Shown: positions 1 through 6,680, counted from the first letter of the stretch. The stretch: 8,901 nt of DNA from an uncultured Collinsella sp. (GCA_937997605.1 CALLFD010000123.1:1-8901), one strand, 5' to 3'. Translations and numbers: made by a program. The notes: a model not told the origin generated them from the letters alone.

Positions 1-96
1 GTTCCCGAAGAGCTCGTGCGCAAGGGCTTTGCCGAAGGCGTGCTCGACATCGAAGGCATGAAGCAGCGCGTTCTCGACTGGCGCGACCACGCCTAA
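1..96 (+). CDS. C-terminal end of an unrecognised protein (partial, 5' truncated by window)
   Basis: Frame 1 is open from the first base and ends at TAA 94-96, giving 31 residues that begin VPEELVRKGF and end QRVLDWRDHA. Codons are GC-rich and typical of the rest of the chromosome (CTC, GTG, CGC, GGC), which supports a real gene end. The tail looks helical and charged, but I cannot assign a family from so short a piece. The first copy of a direct repeat starts on the base after the stop codon. No convincing intrinsic terminator follows it. Confidence 0.6.
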   Translation, partial: VPEELVRKGFAEGVLDIEGMKQRVLDWRDHA

Positions 97-146
97 GACC
101 AATCTTTTTGGCACGGGGTTTGTTAACCAGTCTTTTTGGAACGGGG
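97..146. repeat. Two tandem copies of a 22-bp direct repeat, 28-bp period
   Basis: Bases 97-118 and 125-146 match at 19 of 22 positions; the shared core is TCTTTTTGG followed by ACGGGG after one variable base. The first copy starts directly after the stop codon of the left-hand gene. The second copy runs into the left arm of the inverted repeat at 143. I believe similar motifs recur between genes in Collinsella-type genomes, but cannot confirm that here. Confidence 0.6.
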
Positions 147-260
147 CTATTTTAGCTACTTAATGTCGTCCAACGATTTCGATGGACCGCAAATAAGATC
201 AATCTCGTATGTAGTAGCCGTCAAAATAGCCCCTCCCCTGCAAAAACAAAAGGTAACTGG
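123..260. repeat. Long imperfect inverted repeat (large stem-loop)
   Basis: GGGGCTATTTT at 143-153 is perfectly complementary to 223-233. After a small asymmetric bulge, GCTACT at 155-160 pairs with AGTAGC at 213-218. Further out, CCAGT at 127-131 can pair with ACTGG at 256-260. The loop contains its own hairpin, GTCCA (168-172) with TGGAC (183-187), plus CG/CG inside it. Neither strand has a T-run directly after the stem, so this is not an ordinary terminator. The symmetry suits a small non-coding mobile element or a folded RNA. Confidence 0.6.
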
Positions 261-338
261 CAGAAGACCCCTTGTCTTTACGGGCAAAAAGGGGCAGAAC
301 GGTAAAGTACACTTGTCATGTAAGGTGCTTATTATTCA

Positions 339-413
339 GGAATTAGATTTGCCAAGCAGGGCTGCAACCACCAATCGTTGTGATTTTAATGTTACAAGAA
401 AAGTCTAAATTCC
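339..413. repeat. Imperfect inverted repeat with about 12 paired bases and a 50-base loop
   Basis: GGAATT at 339-344 pairs with 408-413. After a one-base bulge (407), 345-350 pairs with 401-406 including one G-T wobble. The enclosed loop has short potential stems: GCA/TGC near 355-364, and CAAC 365-368 with GTTG 377-380. No open reading frame covers it. It may be part of the same structured element as 123-260. Confidence 0.4.
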
Positions 414-521
414 TTCATAGTGCCAAAACCCGCAGAGTAAATTGCCGACTGCAGCACCCAAAAACTAAGACCTATCGCATTCCGCGACCTGAATTTTCAA
501 CATATTGTGAATTGCATTAAG

Positions 522-565
522 GGGAAGTTTCCCGCATCCACGTCTAGTGCAGACGTAGACGGGAA
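522..565. repeat. Two overlapping hairpins downstream of the small minus-strand gene
   Basis: TTCCCG at 529-534 pairs with CGGGAA at 560-565, and inside it ACGTCT 540-545 pairs with AGACGT 551-556 around a 5-base loop. The same TTCCC can instead pair with GGGAA at 522-526, so the two folds exclude each other. It lies 8 bases past the stop of the 67-residue minus-strand gene and could end that transcript. However, the minus strand beyond it has only ACTTCCCCTTAA and no solid U-tract, so a terminator role is weakly supported. Confidence 0.4.
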
Positions 566-572
566 GCCGCAA

Positions 573-776
573 TTATAAGTCACTAGTCTGGGGCAGGATT
601 AAACGGTTCACCCCTGGTAAGATATAGCAATCTTCGCCCGAGACCATTACTATTCCGCCAGCATCGATAAAACGCTGATATTCCTCGGCATTAAGGCCCA
701 CCGATTCAAAGCTAACGCTTACACCCGTAGCCATCAAGAAGGCTCGAAACTTCTGGCAGCTCGTCAATCGATACAT
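573..776 (-). CDS. Small protein of unknown function (67 aa), translationally coupled to the MFS transporter
   Basis: I do not recognise this protein. The chosen ATG (776-774) overlaps the transporter's TGA (778-776) as TGATG, a typical termination-reinitiation junction. There is no strong Shine-Dalgarno of its own, which fits coupling. The frame stays open upstream as far as 1034, but that part lies inside the transporter gene and reads like a shadow. The 67 residues look soluble, with no membrane helix or signal peptide. There are two cysteines (7 and 50), an amphipathic stretch NAEEYQRFIDAGG (residues 29-41), and a hydrophobic end. The sequence reads like a folded domain rather than a leader peptide. 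It could be a transporter accessory protein, a small regulator, or the remnant of a larger gene. Confidence 0.6.
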   Translation of the reverse strand: MYRLTSCQKFRAFLMATGVSVSFESVGLNAEEYQRFIDAGGIVMVSGEDCYILPGVNRLILPQTSDL

Positions 777-1975
777 CAATTCTTGAAGGCATGTATTCCA
801 CCAATTTTTAATGAAACAACGGCGGTAATCGCTATCGCGATTGCGCCAATAATACCGAGCGCCATCTGAATGGGATATAACCCCAACACATGTCCAAATA
901 CGGAGAAAAACAATGCGGAAAAGAGGGCCCTTACCAGAGACGCGGCGGAAAGGATCGTCGCACGGAGATCGTCCGCTATCCCGTCTTGGATTAAGTTTTC
1001 CGAAGTGATGTACACCACTTCTGGGAGGAAACAAAGCACCATGCTAAGGCCAAACAAACACAAAGGATTTGAAGCGAACCACGGAAGAATCAAGAAAAGG
1101 CCCGCCTCGATTAGCATCGAGCCAAGCATGGTATTTCTTTTCCCGAAACGCGATGAGAAGAAATCTGCTGCAATGTAGGCCGTCGCATTTACTGCATAGG
1201 ATGCACCGAAAAAGATTCCTATTATGGAGACGGGAGCATGAAACGCGTCGAATACCAACTGATTCAAGTTGTAATAACTCCCGTAGAATCCGTCGAGCAT
1301 GCTTGTGCCGATGAGGAGAAGCAATATCGCAAATGCGGATTCTCCAACGCGCCAGGTTTCGCTCCTGAACATCTTGGCTGCGTCAAACCTCCCCTTTTCT
1401 GATCTTTCAGAACGGGTCGTTTCCGTCCTCTCAATGGGATACAGGAGGAAAAGCTGCAGGAGATAGAAAACGAAGACACATATGTAGAGGGCACTCCAAG
1501 ACACTTGGGCAATGAAAGACCCGAGTACAATTGCTATTCCCGTAGCGATTGATTGCGCGGCGAGCAGCCGAGCGTTGATGGTGAGGAAGCGCTCTCCTTG
1601 ACCGGCATTTCGAACAATTTCATATAAAAGTGCTTGTTCGGATCCCGATTGAAGGGAGTAGGCGAGCGCCTCAACAAGGGAAAGCACAACAAGAAAGGGA
1701 CCTGAGAGCAACAGCATGCCGGCCGTATGGAAGAAAAGCAGCAGCACGCCCACTTGAATCGAAAACTTCTTTCCAAAGAAATCGCCTACCAGCCCTGTTG
1801 GTAGCTCGAGGACGACCGTTGCAATGTTGAACAGGGCTTGATAAAGCGTGATTTCCGTGACAGACATTCCTTTCTCCGCAAGGAAAAGTAGAAACACTCC
1901 CCGATTTAAAACAAATCCCGTGAGAACGAAAAAGGCGGAATAGACGTGCAGTTGCGTAGTGGCTTGCTTGTTCAT
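776..1975 (-). CDS. Major facilitator superfamily transporter, 12 TM, probable drug or small-molecule efflux
   Basis: This 399-residue integral membrane protein has the length and 6+6 helix layout of a classical MFS permease. Hydrophobic segments lie near 12-33, 44-62, 72-91, 94-115, 136-157, 160-180, then after a charged central loop (181-210) near 213-229, 248-270, 282-300, 304-324, 338-360 and 368-392. A motif-A-like loop GDFFGKK (64-70) follows TM2 and is repeated as SSRFGKR (274-280) after TM8, the usual duplication mark. SGSEQALLYE (110-119) resembles a signature seen in a group of uncharacterised MFS exporters. ATG is preceded by GGAAG at suitable spacing. Codon use (TTA, CTA, GGA, CGG, AGG) is looser than in flanking genes, suggesting acquisition. 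Substrate cannot be told from sequence. The next gene starts on its stop codon. Confidence 0.88.
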   Translation of the reverse strand: MNKQATTQLHVYSAFFVLTGFVLNRGVFLLFLAEKGMSVTEITLYQALFNIATVVLELPTGLVGDFFGKKFSIQVGVLLLFFHTAGMLLLSGPFLVVLSLVEALAYSLQSGSEQALLYEIVRNAGQGERFLTINARLLAAQSIATGIAIVLGSFIAQVSWSALYICVFVFYLLQLFLLYPIERTETTRSERSEKGRFDAAKMFRSETWRVGESAFAILLLLIGTSMLDGFYGSYYNLNQLVFDAFHAPVSIIGIFFGASYAVNATAYIAADFFSSRFGKRNTMLGSMLIEAGLFLILPWFASNPLCLFGLSMVLCFLPEVVYITSENLIQDGIADDLRATILSAASLVRALFSALFFSVFGHVLGLYPIQMALGIIGAIAIAITAVVSLKIGGIHAFKN

Positions 1976-1981
1976 TTGATA

Positions 1982-1986
1982 CTTCC
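1982..1986 (-). promoter_or_regulatory. Ribosome binding site of the MFS gene
   Basis: GGAAG on the minus strand, six bases before the ATG at 1975. It supports that start, which also gives a full first transmembrane helix. Confidence 0.6.
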
Positions 1987-2068
1987 GATGACAATTTTGG
2001 CCTAGCGGGCGGCGGAATCAACCGAAGATGAGGCGCGTTGGCGCCGGGCGTCCAGATGCGTCATGCTG

Positions 2069-2095
2069 AAAATAGATGAAGCGTATGATTGACAA
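2069..2095 (-). promoter_or_regulatory. Weak candidate promoter for the MFS operon
   Basis: On the minus strand TTGTCA (2095-2090) is followed after 15 bases by TATTTT (2074-2069). The spacer is short and both boxes are imperfect. The position, in the 145-base gap upstream of the transporter, is right. Read-through from the speE-like gene upstream is the alternative. A GC-rich hairpin GGCGC/GCGCC (2032-2036 with 2041-2045) lies between, without a following T-run. Confidence 0.25.
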
Positions 2096-2120
2096 AACCA
2101 TAGAGCCCGTCACAAATTGA

Positions 2121-3008
2121 CTACTCCCAATGCTGGTCGTGGAGGGCGGCACCGAGAAAGTCGGCATCGAAAGGCACAGCTTCGGCAAAGGCGTAGTCGC
2201 CGTCGCTGGCGATGAGCAGATAATTCTCCTCGCCGCCGAACTCTGCATCGCCACATGGGACCACCCAAGCATGGTCGAACACCTCAAGCGCCGTGGCGGC
2301 ACAGTCGCGCAGGAACGTCACATCGCTCCCCTCGTTTGCACTCACGATATTGGCAACGTAGACGCCACCGACATTTAGGCTGCCCCGCACCAAACGCAAT
2401 GCCTCAACCGTCGCCAGCTCGCGTACGGGCTCGGCACCGCCAAAGCAATCGCTCACGACCACGTCGTAGCGACGATGGCCCACGCTCGTCACACCCAAAT
2501 ACGAGCGAGCCTCAGCGGTTATCACCCGCAGGCGATCGCCCGCCGCGCGCTCCAGCTCGTCTAGGTAGAACCAGCGGCGCGCCAGGCGCGTAATCTCTCC
2601 GTCATACTCGATAACGTCCATGCGCAAGCCCTCGTGCGACATCAGCGCAAATTTGGGATAGGCAAACCCACCGCCGCCCAGCATAAGCATACGGTCGATA
2701 CCATGCCCGTAAGCATCACGCATTGCGTCCTCGGCCTCAAACACATCGTCAAATGCACGATAGTACGCAAAGACCGGCTCCGCCCAACGATCGCCGACAT
2801 AGCTCGCGCTTTGGTAGACGCCGCCTTGCACTAACACGCGAATCTCATCGCCGCTCTCATCGTGCACGCGCTTCACACGCGCCAACCCATTGCGGGTCCT
2901 CGCAACCTGCAGACAGGCAGCACGAACAGCGACGGCGGCCGCACCAAGCGCCGCGGCTCCCAGAGCAACGCCGGCAACGACGCCAGCAGAAACACTTGGC
3001 TTGTTCAT
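2121..3008 (-). CDS. Membrane-anchored spermidine-synthase-like (SpeE-fold) protein
   Basis: This 295-residue protein begins with an Ala/Val-rich hydrophobic segment (about 8-33) that should anchor it in the membrane. A region with the aminopropyltransferase N-terminal pattern follows (55-90, with RVLVQGGVYQS then AYYRAFD). The Rossmann nucleotide site is MLMLGGGGFAYP (107-118), with acidic E134 in VIEYD. YDVVVSDCFGG (181-191) occupies the active-site loop. In classical spermidine synthases this loop reads roughly D-S-T-D-P; here only the first Asp (D187) is kept, so polyamine synthesis is doubtful. An uncharacterised SAM-binding enzyme is as likely. ATG abuts the elp3 stop (TAGATG) with an excellent AAGGAG upstream, so the two genes are co-transcribed and coupled. 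Confidence 0.8.
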   Translation of the reverse strand: MNKPSVSAGVVAGVALGAAALGAAAVAVRAACLQVARTRNGLARVKRVHDESGDEIRVLVQGGVYQSASYVGDRWAEPVFAYYRAFDDVFEAEDAMRDAYGHGIDRMLMLGGGGFAYPKFALMSHEGLRMDVIEYDGEITRLARRWFYLDELERAAGDRLRVITAEARSYLGVTSVGHRRYDVVVSDCFGGAEPVRELATVEALRLVRGSLNVGGVYVANIVSANEGSDVTFLRDCAATALEVFDHAWVVPCGDAEFGGEENYLLIASDGDYAFAEAVPFDADFLGAALHDQHWE

Positions 3009-4913
3009 CTAGAGCTCCTTTTGCAGATAGAGTCCGTGGTCATAAAATCCAAGATGACGATAGTACTCGCGCGTACCGATCGCGCTAATCACGTTGATGC
3101 GCGTATAGCCCGCATCCCGGGCAATCTCGCAGGCGCGCTCCACCAGCGACCGCCCCAGCCCATGATGCTGAGCCGCCTGGCCCTGATCGCCTACACGTGC
3201 CGCCATGCCATACACGTGCACCTCGCGAATCATCGCCTCGTCCGGTGTCGTCGGCAACTCGTCCGCGTGCGCGGTAACAAACGCACGATCGGGCAACGAC
3301 AGGCGCAAAAAGCCGGCGATCTTGCCTTCGAGCGTCACCCACTGCAAAAAGCGTTCGCTCGTCACCGGTGTCTCGTATGCGACCTCATCAAGAGATAGCT
3401 CATCCAAGTCGGCACCCGCCGTGCTGATCTCGCGATAGCGAATCTCACGCACCGTCGCACCATCACCCCGAGCAGCCAGGCGATTCTCAACGAGCTGGCG
3501 CAGGTTGGGCTTCTTGTTGCCCACCATAATGTCGTCGGAACTAAAGTCGCGGATCATGCGACTAATGCGGCAGAACGCCGGCGTCACCACGATGTCGTCG
3601 GCCAGCACATCGAGCAGCTCTTCCTCGGTATAGGGGCGCCACTCGCCGCGCTCGTAGCAGCCCACCAAACGCGAGCCCTCGATGAGCGCGCACGGGTAGA
3701 CCTTGACCTCGTCGGGCATAAAAGCGCCCTCGGTCATAAAGCGCTCGTAGTCGCGCTTGTCCCCCTCGGGCGTAGCGCCCAACAAGTTGAGCATAAAGTG
3801 CGCGTGGATCTTAAAGCCAAACAGGCGCGCCAGCGAAAACGCCCGCTCGACCTGAGCCACCGAAATGCGGCGCTCGTTGATATCGAGCAGGTGCTGGTCG
3901 AGGCTCTGGATGCCCATCTGGATCTTGGTGCAACCCAGGCGGCGGATAAGTGTGAGGGCCTTCGGCGTTACGGCATCGGGGCGCGTCTCGATAACGAGCC
4001 CCACCACGCGATGCTTCGCCGTCTCGTTGATGCGCTGCTGACGCTCAAGCTCCTCCATCGTTGCCGTCTGCCACTCGGCAGCCTCGCCCCATGGCGTACC
4101 AGGGCCGTACAGACGACGCACCGCGCGGTTATAGCCACCAACGACAGCATCCACACGCCCCTGCTCGTCGGCAACGCCGGCAGCAAGCTCAGCCTCGTCG
4201 GTCGCAATGCCGGCAGCCCGATAGCGCTCGCGGCGCTCTGTTACCACCGGCGGCAGGGCATCGGCGGGAGCGTCATCGAGCAGGCGCCCAGCCTCGGCAC
4301 GACTGATGCCCGGACGCGCCAACATGGGGTTTGCCGCCACGCCGGCGACGGCATCGTCATTGAGCGCACGGAAAAGTTCCGACATAAACCATGTCTGGTA
4401 CCCTTGCGGATAGTCGCTCCAGGTGCCACCGAGCACGATGAGCTCTATCTTGTCGGTCGCATGCCCCATCTGCGAAAGCGCCGTCAAACGGGCGCTCACC
4501 TGCAGATACGGGTCAAAGCAATTTTGCTCCGCACGGGCGCACGCCGGCTCGGCGTGCAGATAGCTTTTGGGCATGCGCAGATCGTTGGGGCAAAACAGGC
4601 AATCGCCCGAGCACGGCCAGGGCTTGGTGATGACGGTAATGGTCGCCACGCCCGAGGCCGTTCGGCGCGGCTTCATACGCAGCACCTGCAGCAGTTGACG
4701 CTCCAGATCGGAATCGACATTCCACGCAGCCCACCGAGCCGGCTCCTCACGTTTAACCCGCTGGTAGAACGGCAGCAGACGGCGCTTGGCCAGATCACGC
4801 TTGTCGGCACCCTCGCGGCGCGCCTCGGCATGTATCAGTTTGACGAGCGCCTTGTCGTCCACGGTCTCGCCGCGACGAAGGGCATCGAGTATGTTCAAAA
4901 TAATCTGTTCCAT
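3009..4913 (-). CDS. elp3: Elp3-family tRNA U34 carboxymethyl-modifying enzyme (radical SAM + GNAT)
   Basis: This 634-residue protein has the full two-domain Elp3 architecture. The radical-SAM half carries the 4Fe-4S motif CSGDCLFC (Cys 101, 105, 108), then LIVLGGTWSDYP (158-169), VIETRPDAV (307-315), IQMGIQSLD (331-339) and HFMLNLLGATPEGD (372-385), all family hallmarks. The C-terminal acetyltransferase half (about 490-634) has the acetyl-CoA site around QHHGLGRSL (582-590) and ends with the Elp3-typical GTREYYRHLGF (613-623). Known Elp3 enzymes use acetyl-CoA and SAM to build 5-carboxymethyl groups on wobble uridine of tRNA; bacterial members act without the other Elongator subunits. The start is weak: GGGGG sits only one base from the ATG. 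A strong hairpin lies 18 bases upstream. The SpeE-like gene follows with no gap. Confidence 0.93.
   Translation of the reverse strand: MEQIILNILDALRRGETVDDKALVKLIHAEARREGADKRDLAKRRLLPFYQRVKREEPARWAAWNVDSDLERQLLQVLRMKPRRTASGVATITVITKPWPCSGDCLFCPNDLRMPKSYLHAEPACARAEQNCFDPYLQVSARLTALSQMGHATDKIELIVLGGTWSDYPQGYQTWFMSELFRALNDDAVAGVAANPMLARPGISRAEAGRLLDDAPADALPPVVTERRERYRAAGIATDEAELAAGVADEQGRVDAVVGGYNRAVRRLYGPGTPWGEAAEWQTATMEELERQQRINETAKHRVVGLVIETRPDAVTPKALTLIRRLGCTKIQMGIQSLDQHLLDINERRISVAQVERAFSLARLFGFKIHAHFMLNLLGATPEGDKRDYERFMTEGAFMPDEVKVYPCALIEGSRLVGCYERGEWRPYTEEELLDVLADDIVVTPAFCRISRMIRDFSSDDIMVGNKKPNLRQLVENRLAARGDGATVREIRYREISTAGADLDELSLDEVAYETPVTSERFLQWVTLEGKIAGFLRLSLPDRAFVTAHADELPTTPDEAMIREVHVYGMAARVGDQGQAAQHHGLGRSLVERACEIARDAGYTRINVISAIGTREYYRHLGFYDHGLYLQKEL
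3015..3020 (-). promoter_or_regulatory. Ribosome binding site of the SpeE-like gene, inside the end of elp3
   Basis: AAGGAG on the minus strand lies six bases before the ATG at 3008 and within the last codons of the elp3-type gene. It fixes the start and shows tight coupling. Confidence 0.8.
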
Positions 4914-4923
4914 GCCCCCATTG

Positions 4924-4965
4924 TAAAGGCAAAGGCGCCGGAGCCGATCTCGGCTTCGGCGCCTT
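4924..4965 (-). terminator. Strong hairpin, probable terminator of the XRE/DUF4097 operon
   Basis: Bases 4932-4947 and 4950-4965 form an inverted repeat with one mismatch (arms begin AAGGCGCCG and end CGGCGCCTT); in practice about 15 pairs around a 4-base loop. On the minus strand the stem is followed by TTTGCCTTTAC, an interrupted U-tract. It lies 48 bases past the DUF4097 stop and 18 bases before the elp3 start. It either ends the upstream transcript or acts as an attenuator in the elp3 leader. Confidence 0.6.
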
Positions 4966-5012
4966 CATCAAACAGCGCGTCTATATCTTCGCCTAGGCTT
5001 TCGTCTGCCTCA

Positions 5013-5912
5013 CTACTCCGAATCAAACGACATGTCGCCCGAACCGACCTCAAAACGATACGTGGCAGACTTGTCACCGTTATCGAATTCAAGATTCAAA
5101 ATGGTCTCGCCGTCGTAGCCAAGCGGAAGGAAATCGCTTTCGAAGTCGCCGCTGCCCAAGGTGAGGCTCGCCTTAAAGCCCGTCGAGTTCGGAACCGTCA
5201 TCTCCACATCGCCCGAGCCCACACTCACGTCCATCGACTTCGCGGGGGCCTGGTAGAGCTCGAACGTTACATCGCCCGACCCGACCTCTGCACTAAGCGC
5301 ATCAGTCACGCTGCCCGCAAACTCTACATCTCCCGCACCCAGGAAAAGGTCGAAACCATCACAGGTGACACCGGCAATCTGCAGATCACCCGAACCCACG
5401 TGCGCGTTGACTCCCTTCAGATGTTCGGCAACACGGCGCGGCAGCTCAACCGTAACCGAGCGGTCAATTGCCTTACCGTCATCACTTCCAAACTGAGAAA
5501 CCTTGAGCGTCGAGTCCTCGACGGATGCGATGTTCTGCGTCGCGGCCTTGGAGGCATCCATACCATTGGCAACGCGTCCCCGCTCGATAACGCGAGCCTT
5601 GTTGCCATCAACAACCTTGACGTCCACCGTAGCCGCATCGATATCGAAATCGAGGTAGCGAAACTCATCAGCATCAAAGGTCGTACACGAAAGCTGCTGA
5701 GGCCGAGCGGAATAGTTACCGCTATCCAAGAGATCATCGTCGTCAAACATATCGTCAAAATCAGACAAAGCGCCGGATAGAATACCGGTCGTACGCACCA
5801 TATCGGAATGAGCCAATAGCCGCGAAATGCCAAAGGCAAGCCCAATGATGAGCACAAACGCCCCGATGCCAACGCCCAAGCGTACCTTGGATTCATGTGA
5901 AAGCTTCATCAT
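5013..5912 (-). CDS. Membrane-anchored DUF4097-type beta-repeat protein
   Basis: This 299-residue protein has a short basic N-terminus, one transmembrane helix (about 11-32, VGIGAFVLIIGLAFG), an acidic linker (51-63, DFDDMFDDDDLLD) and a repetitive C-terminal domain that should lie outside the membrane. G-(S/A)-G-D turns recur at residues 173, 192, 211, 232, 253 and 290, spaced mostly 19-21 residues, as expected for coils of a beta-solenoid of the DUF4097 (adhesin-like) family. No enzymatic residues are apparent. The ATG overlaps the regulator's TGA (ATGATGA), so the two are made together. Such pairs are common in Gram-positive bacteria; an envelope-sensing or stress role is inference. A second ATG directly follows the first. 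Confidence 0.85.
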   Translation of the reverse strand: MMKLSHESKVRLGVGIGAFVLIIGLAFGISRLLAHSDMVRTTGILSGALSDFDDMFDDDDLLDSGNYSARPQQLSCTTFDADEFRYLDFDIDAATVDVKVVDGNKARVIERGRVANGMDASKAATQNIASVEDSTLKVSQFGSDDGKAIDRSVTVELPRRVAEHLKGVNAHVGSGDLQIAGVTCDGFDLFLGAGDVEFAGSVTDALSAEVGSGDVTFELYQAPAKSMDVSVGSGDVEMTVPNSTGFKASLTLGSGDFESDFLPLGYDGETILNLEFDNGDKSATYRFEVGSGDMSFDSE

Positions 5913-6631
5913 TCATCACCTTCTTTGGCACTCGACTCAGCGGTGGTCGCGGCAGCCATGTCAGCGTCAACCGCTGTGAAAACGTCCTCCCCCTTAGTCC
6001 TAGCGACCGCCGGCGCCGGACCAACCTGGATATCCCCGCGCGCCCAATCGCCATCGAGCGCACGCGCCACCCAGTGATAGATGGGGATCGTAAAGAAGAT
6101 CAGCGCGGCAAAGGGACCGGCACCAAACAGGAACATCAGCAAAAAGAACAGCAGCCAGCACACGGCCCAATATGGGAACGACTGGAACGGGCCCTTCACC
6201 GGAGTCGAGCCAACCGCGGTGCCACTCGTCGCCTGCGCCGTAGCGGCATTGGCGGCCTGCGCACTCCAGCTTGCCGCTTGCGCCGCCTTGGCCGCAGCAT
6301 CACTCGCCTGTGTTGCCGCCTCGGTAGCGCGCGCCGCCGCCTCATGGGTGCGAGCACGCTCTGCCGCCTCGGCCTCGCGCTGACGGGCGCGGTCCTCGTT
6401 CTCAAACTCGATATCGTCCTCGATCTCGTCGCTCGGATTGAGCAGCTCGTCCAGGCTCACGCCATAGAGTTTGGCGAGCGAGATTAGGTTCTCGGTATCG
6501 GGCGAGCTCTCCGCGCGCTCCCATTTACTGACTGCCTGGCGCGACAGCCCCAGCTTTCGCGCCAGCCCTTCTTGGCTAAAACCCTTGCTGCGACGAAGGT
6601 CGGCGAGCCGCTGCGCAGTTTCTACATTCAT
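5909..6631 (-). CDS. Membrane-bound XRE-family transcriptional regulator
   Basis: This 240-residue protein has a clear N-terminal helix-turn-helix domain (3-63): SQEGLARKLGLSRQAVSKWE (19-38) is the DNA-reading unit of the Cro/CI/XRE family and DTENLISLAKLYGVSLDELL (45-64) closes the fold. An acidic stretch and a long Ala/Glu/Arg-rich helical, possibly coiled-coil, region (80-136) follow, then two hydrophobic segments (about 153-170 and 172-190) and a soluble tail. The longer open frame begins at 6880, but AGGAGG four bases before the ATG at 6631 and the family N-terminus fix the start here. It overlaps the DUF4097 gene by four bases. It probably controls its own operon and may sense its partner or the envelope; the ligand is unknown. 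Confidence 0.87.
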   Translation of the reverse strand: MNVETAQRLADLRRSKGFSQEGLARKLGLSRQAVSKWERAESSPDTENLISLAKLYGVSLDELLNPSDEIEDDIEFENEDRARQREAEAAERARTHEAAARATEAATQASDAAAKAAQAASWSAQAANAATAQATSGTAVGSTPVKGPFQSFPYWAVCWLLFFLLMFLFGAGPFAALIFFTIPIYHWVARALDGDWARGDIQVGPAPAVARTKGEDVFTAVDADMAAATTAESSAKEGDE

Positions 6632-6635
6632 GGTT

Positions 6636-6641
6636 CCTCCT
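6636..6641 (-). promoter_or_regulatory. Ribosome binding site deciding the regulator start
   Basis: A full AGGAGG on the minus strand, four bases before the ATG at 6631. It rules in the short form and removes an 83-codon upstream extension that has no family match. Confidence 0.8.
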
Positions 6642-6680
6642 ATGTGATGCCAGCCGTGCCGCCGGACCGTTTTTGTTCTT

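Larger units (their letters stand above)
97..572. other. Gene-free, AT-richer segment with several inverted repeats
   Basis: I see no convincing coding sequence here. The only open frame of note (136-408, plus) would need a TTG start, has no ribosome binding site and resembles no family. The segment is more AT-rich than its flanks. It holds a direct repeat (97-146), a long imperfect inverted repeat (123-260), a small hairpin CCCCTT/AAGGGG (268-273 with 289-294), a second long inverted repeat (339-413), and two overlapping hairpins (522-565). It could be an intergenic repeat element, the edge of an acquired island, or a structured RNA gene. The sequence alone does not decide between these. Confidence 0.5.

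Noticed and set aside
136..408. 90-residue plus-strand frame in the gene-free region
   Set aside because: It needs a TTG start without a ribosome binding site, runs through both long inverted repeats and resembles nothing.
777..1034. Upstream extension of the 67-aa small gene to an ATG at 1034
   Set aside because: This part overlaps the well-supported transporter in another frame; only the portion beyond the transporter stop reads like protein.
5160..5420. Repeated short DNA motifs in the DUF4097 gene suggesting a CRISPR-like array
   Set aside because: They encode the G-S/A-G-D turns of a beta-repeat protein; spacing is codon-phased and the spacers are coding.
3798..5780. Long plus-strand open frame (660 aa) antisense to elp3 and the DUF4097 gene
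   Set aside because: It is a GC-rich shadow of the minus-strand genes, crosses the elp3/DUF4097 junction, and its Arg/Ala/His-rich composition matches no family.
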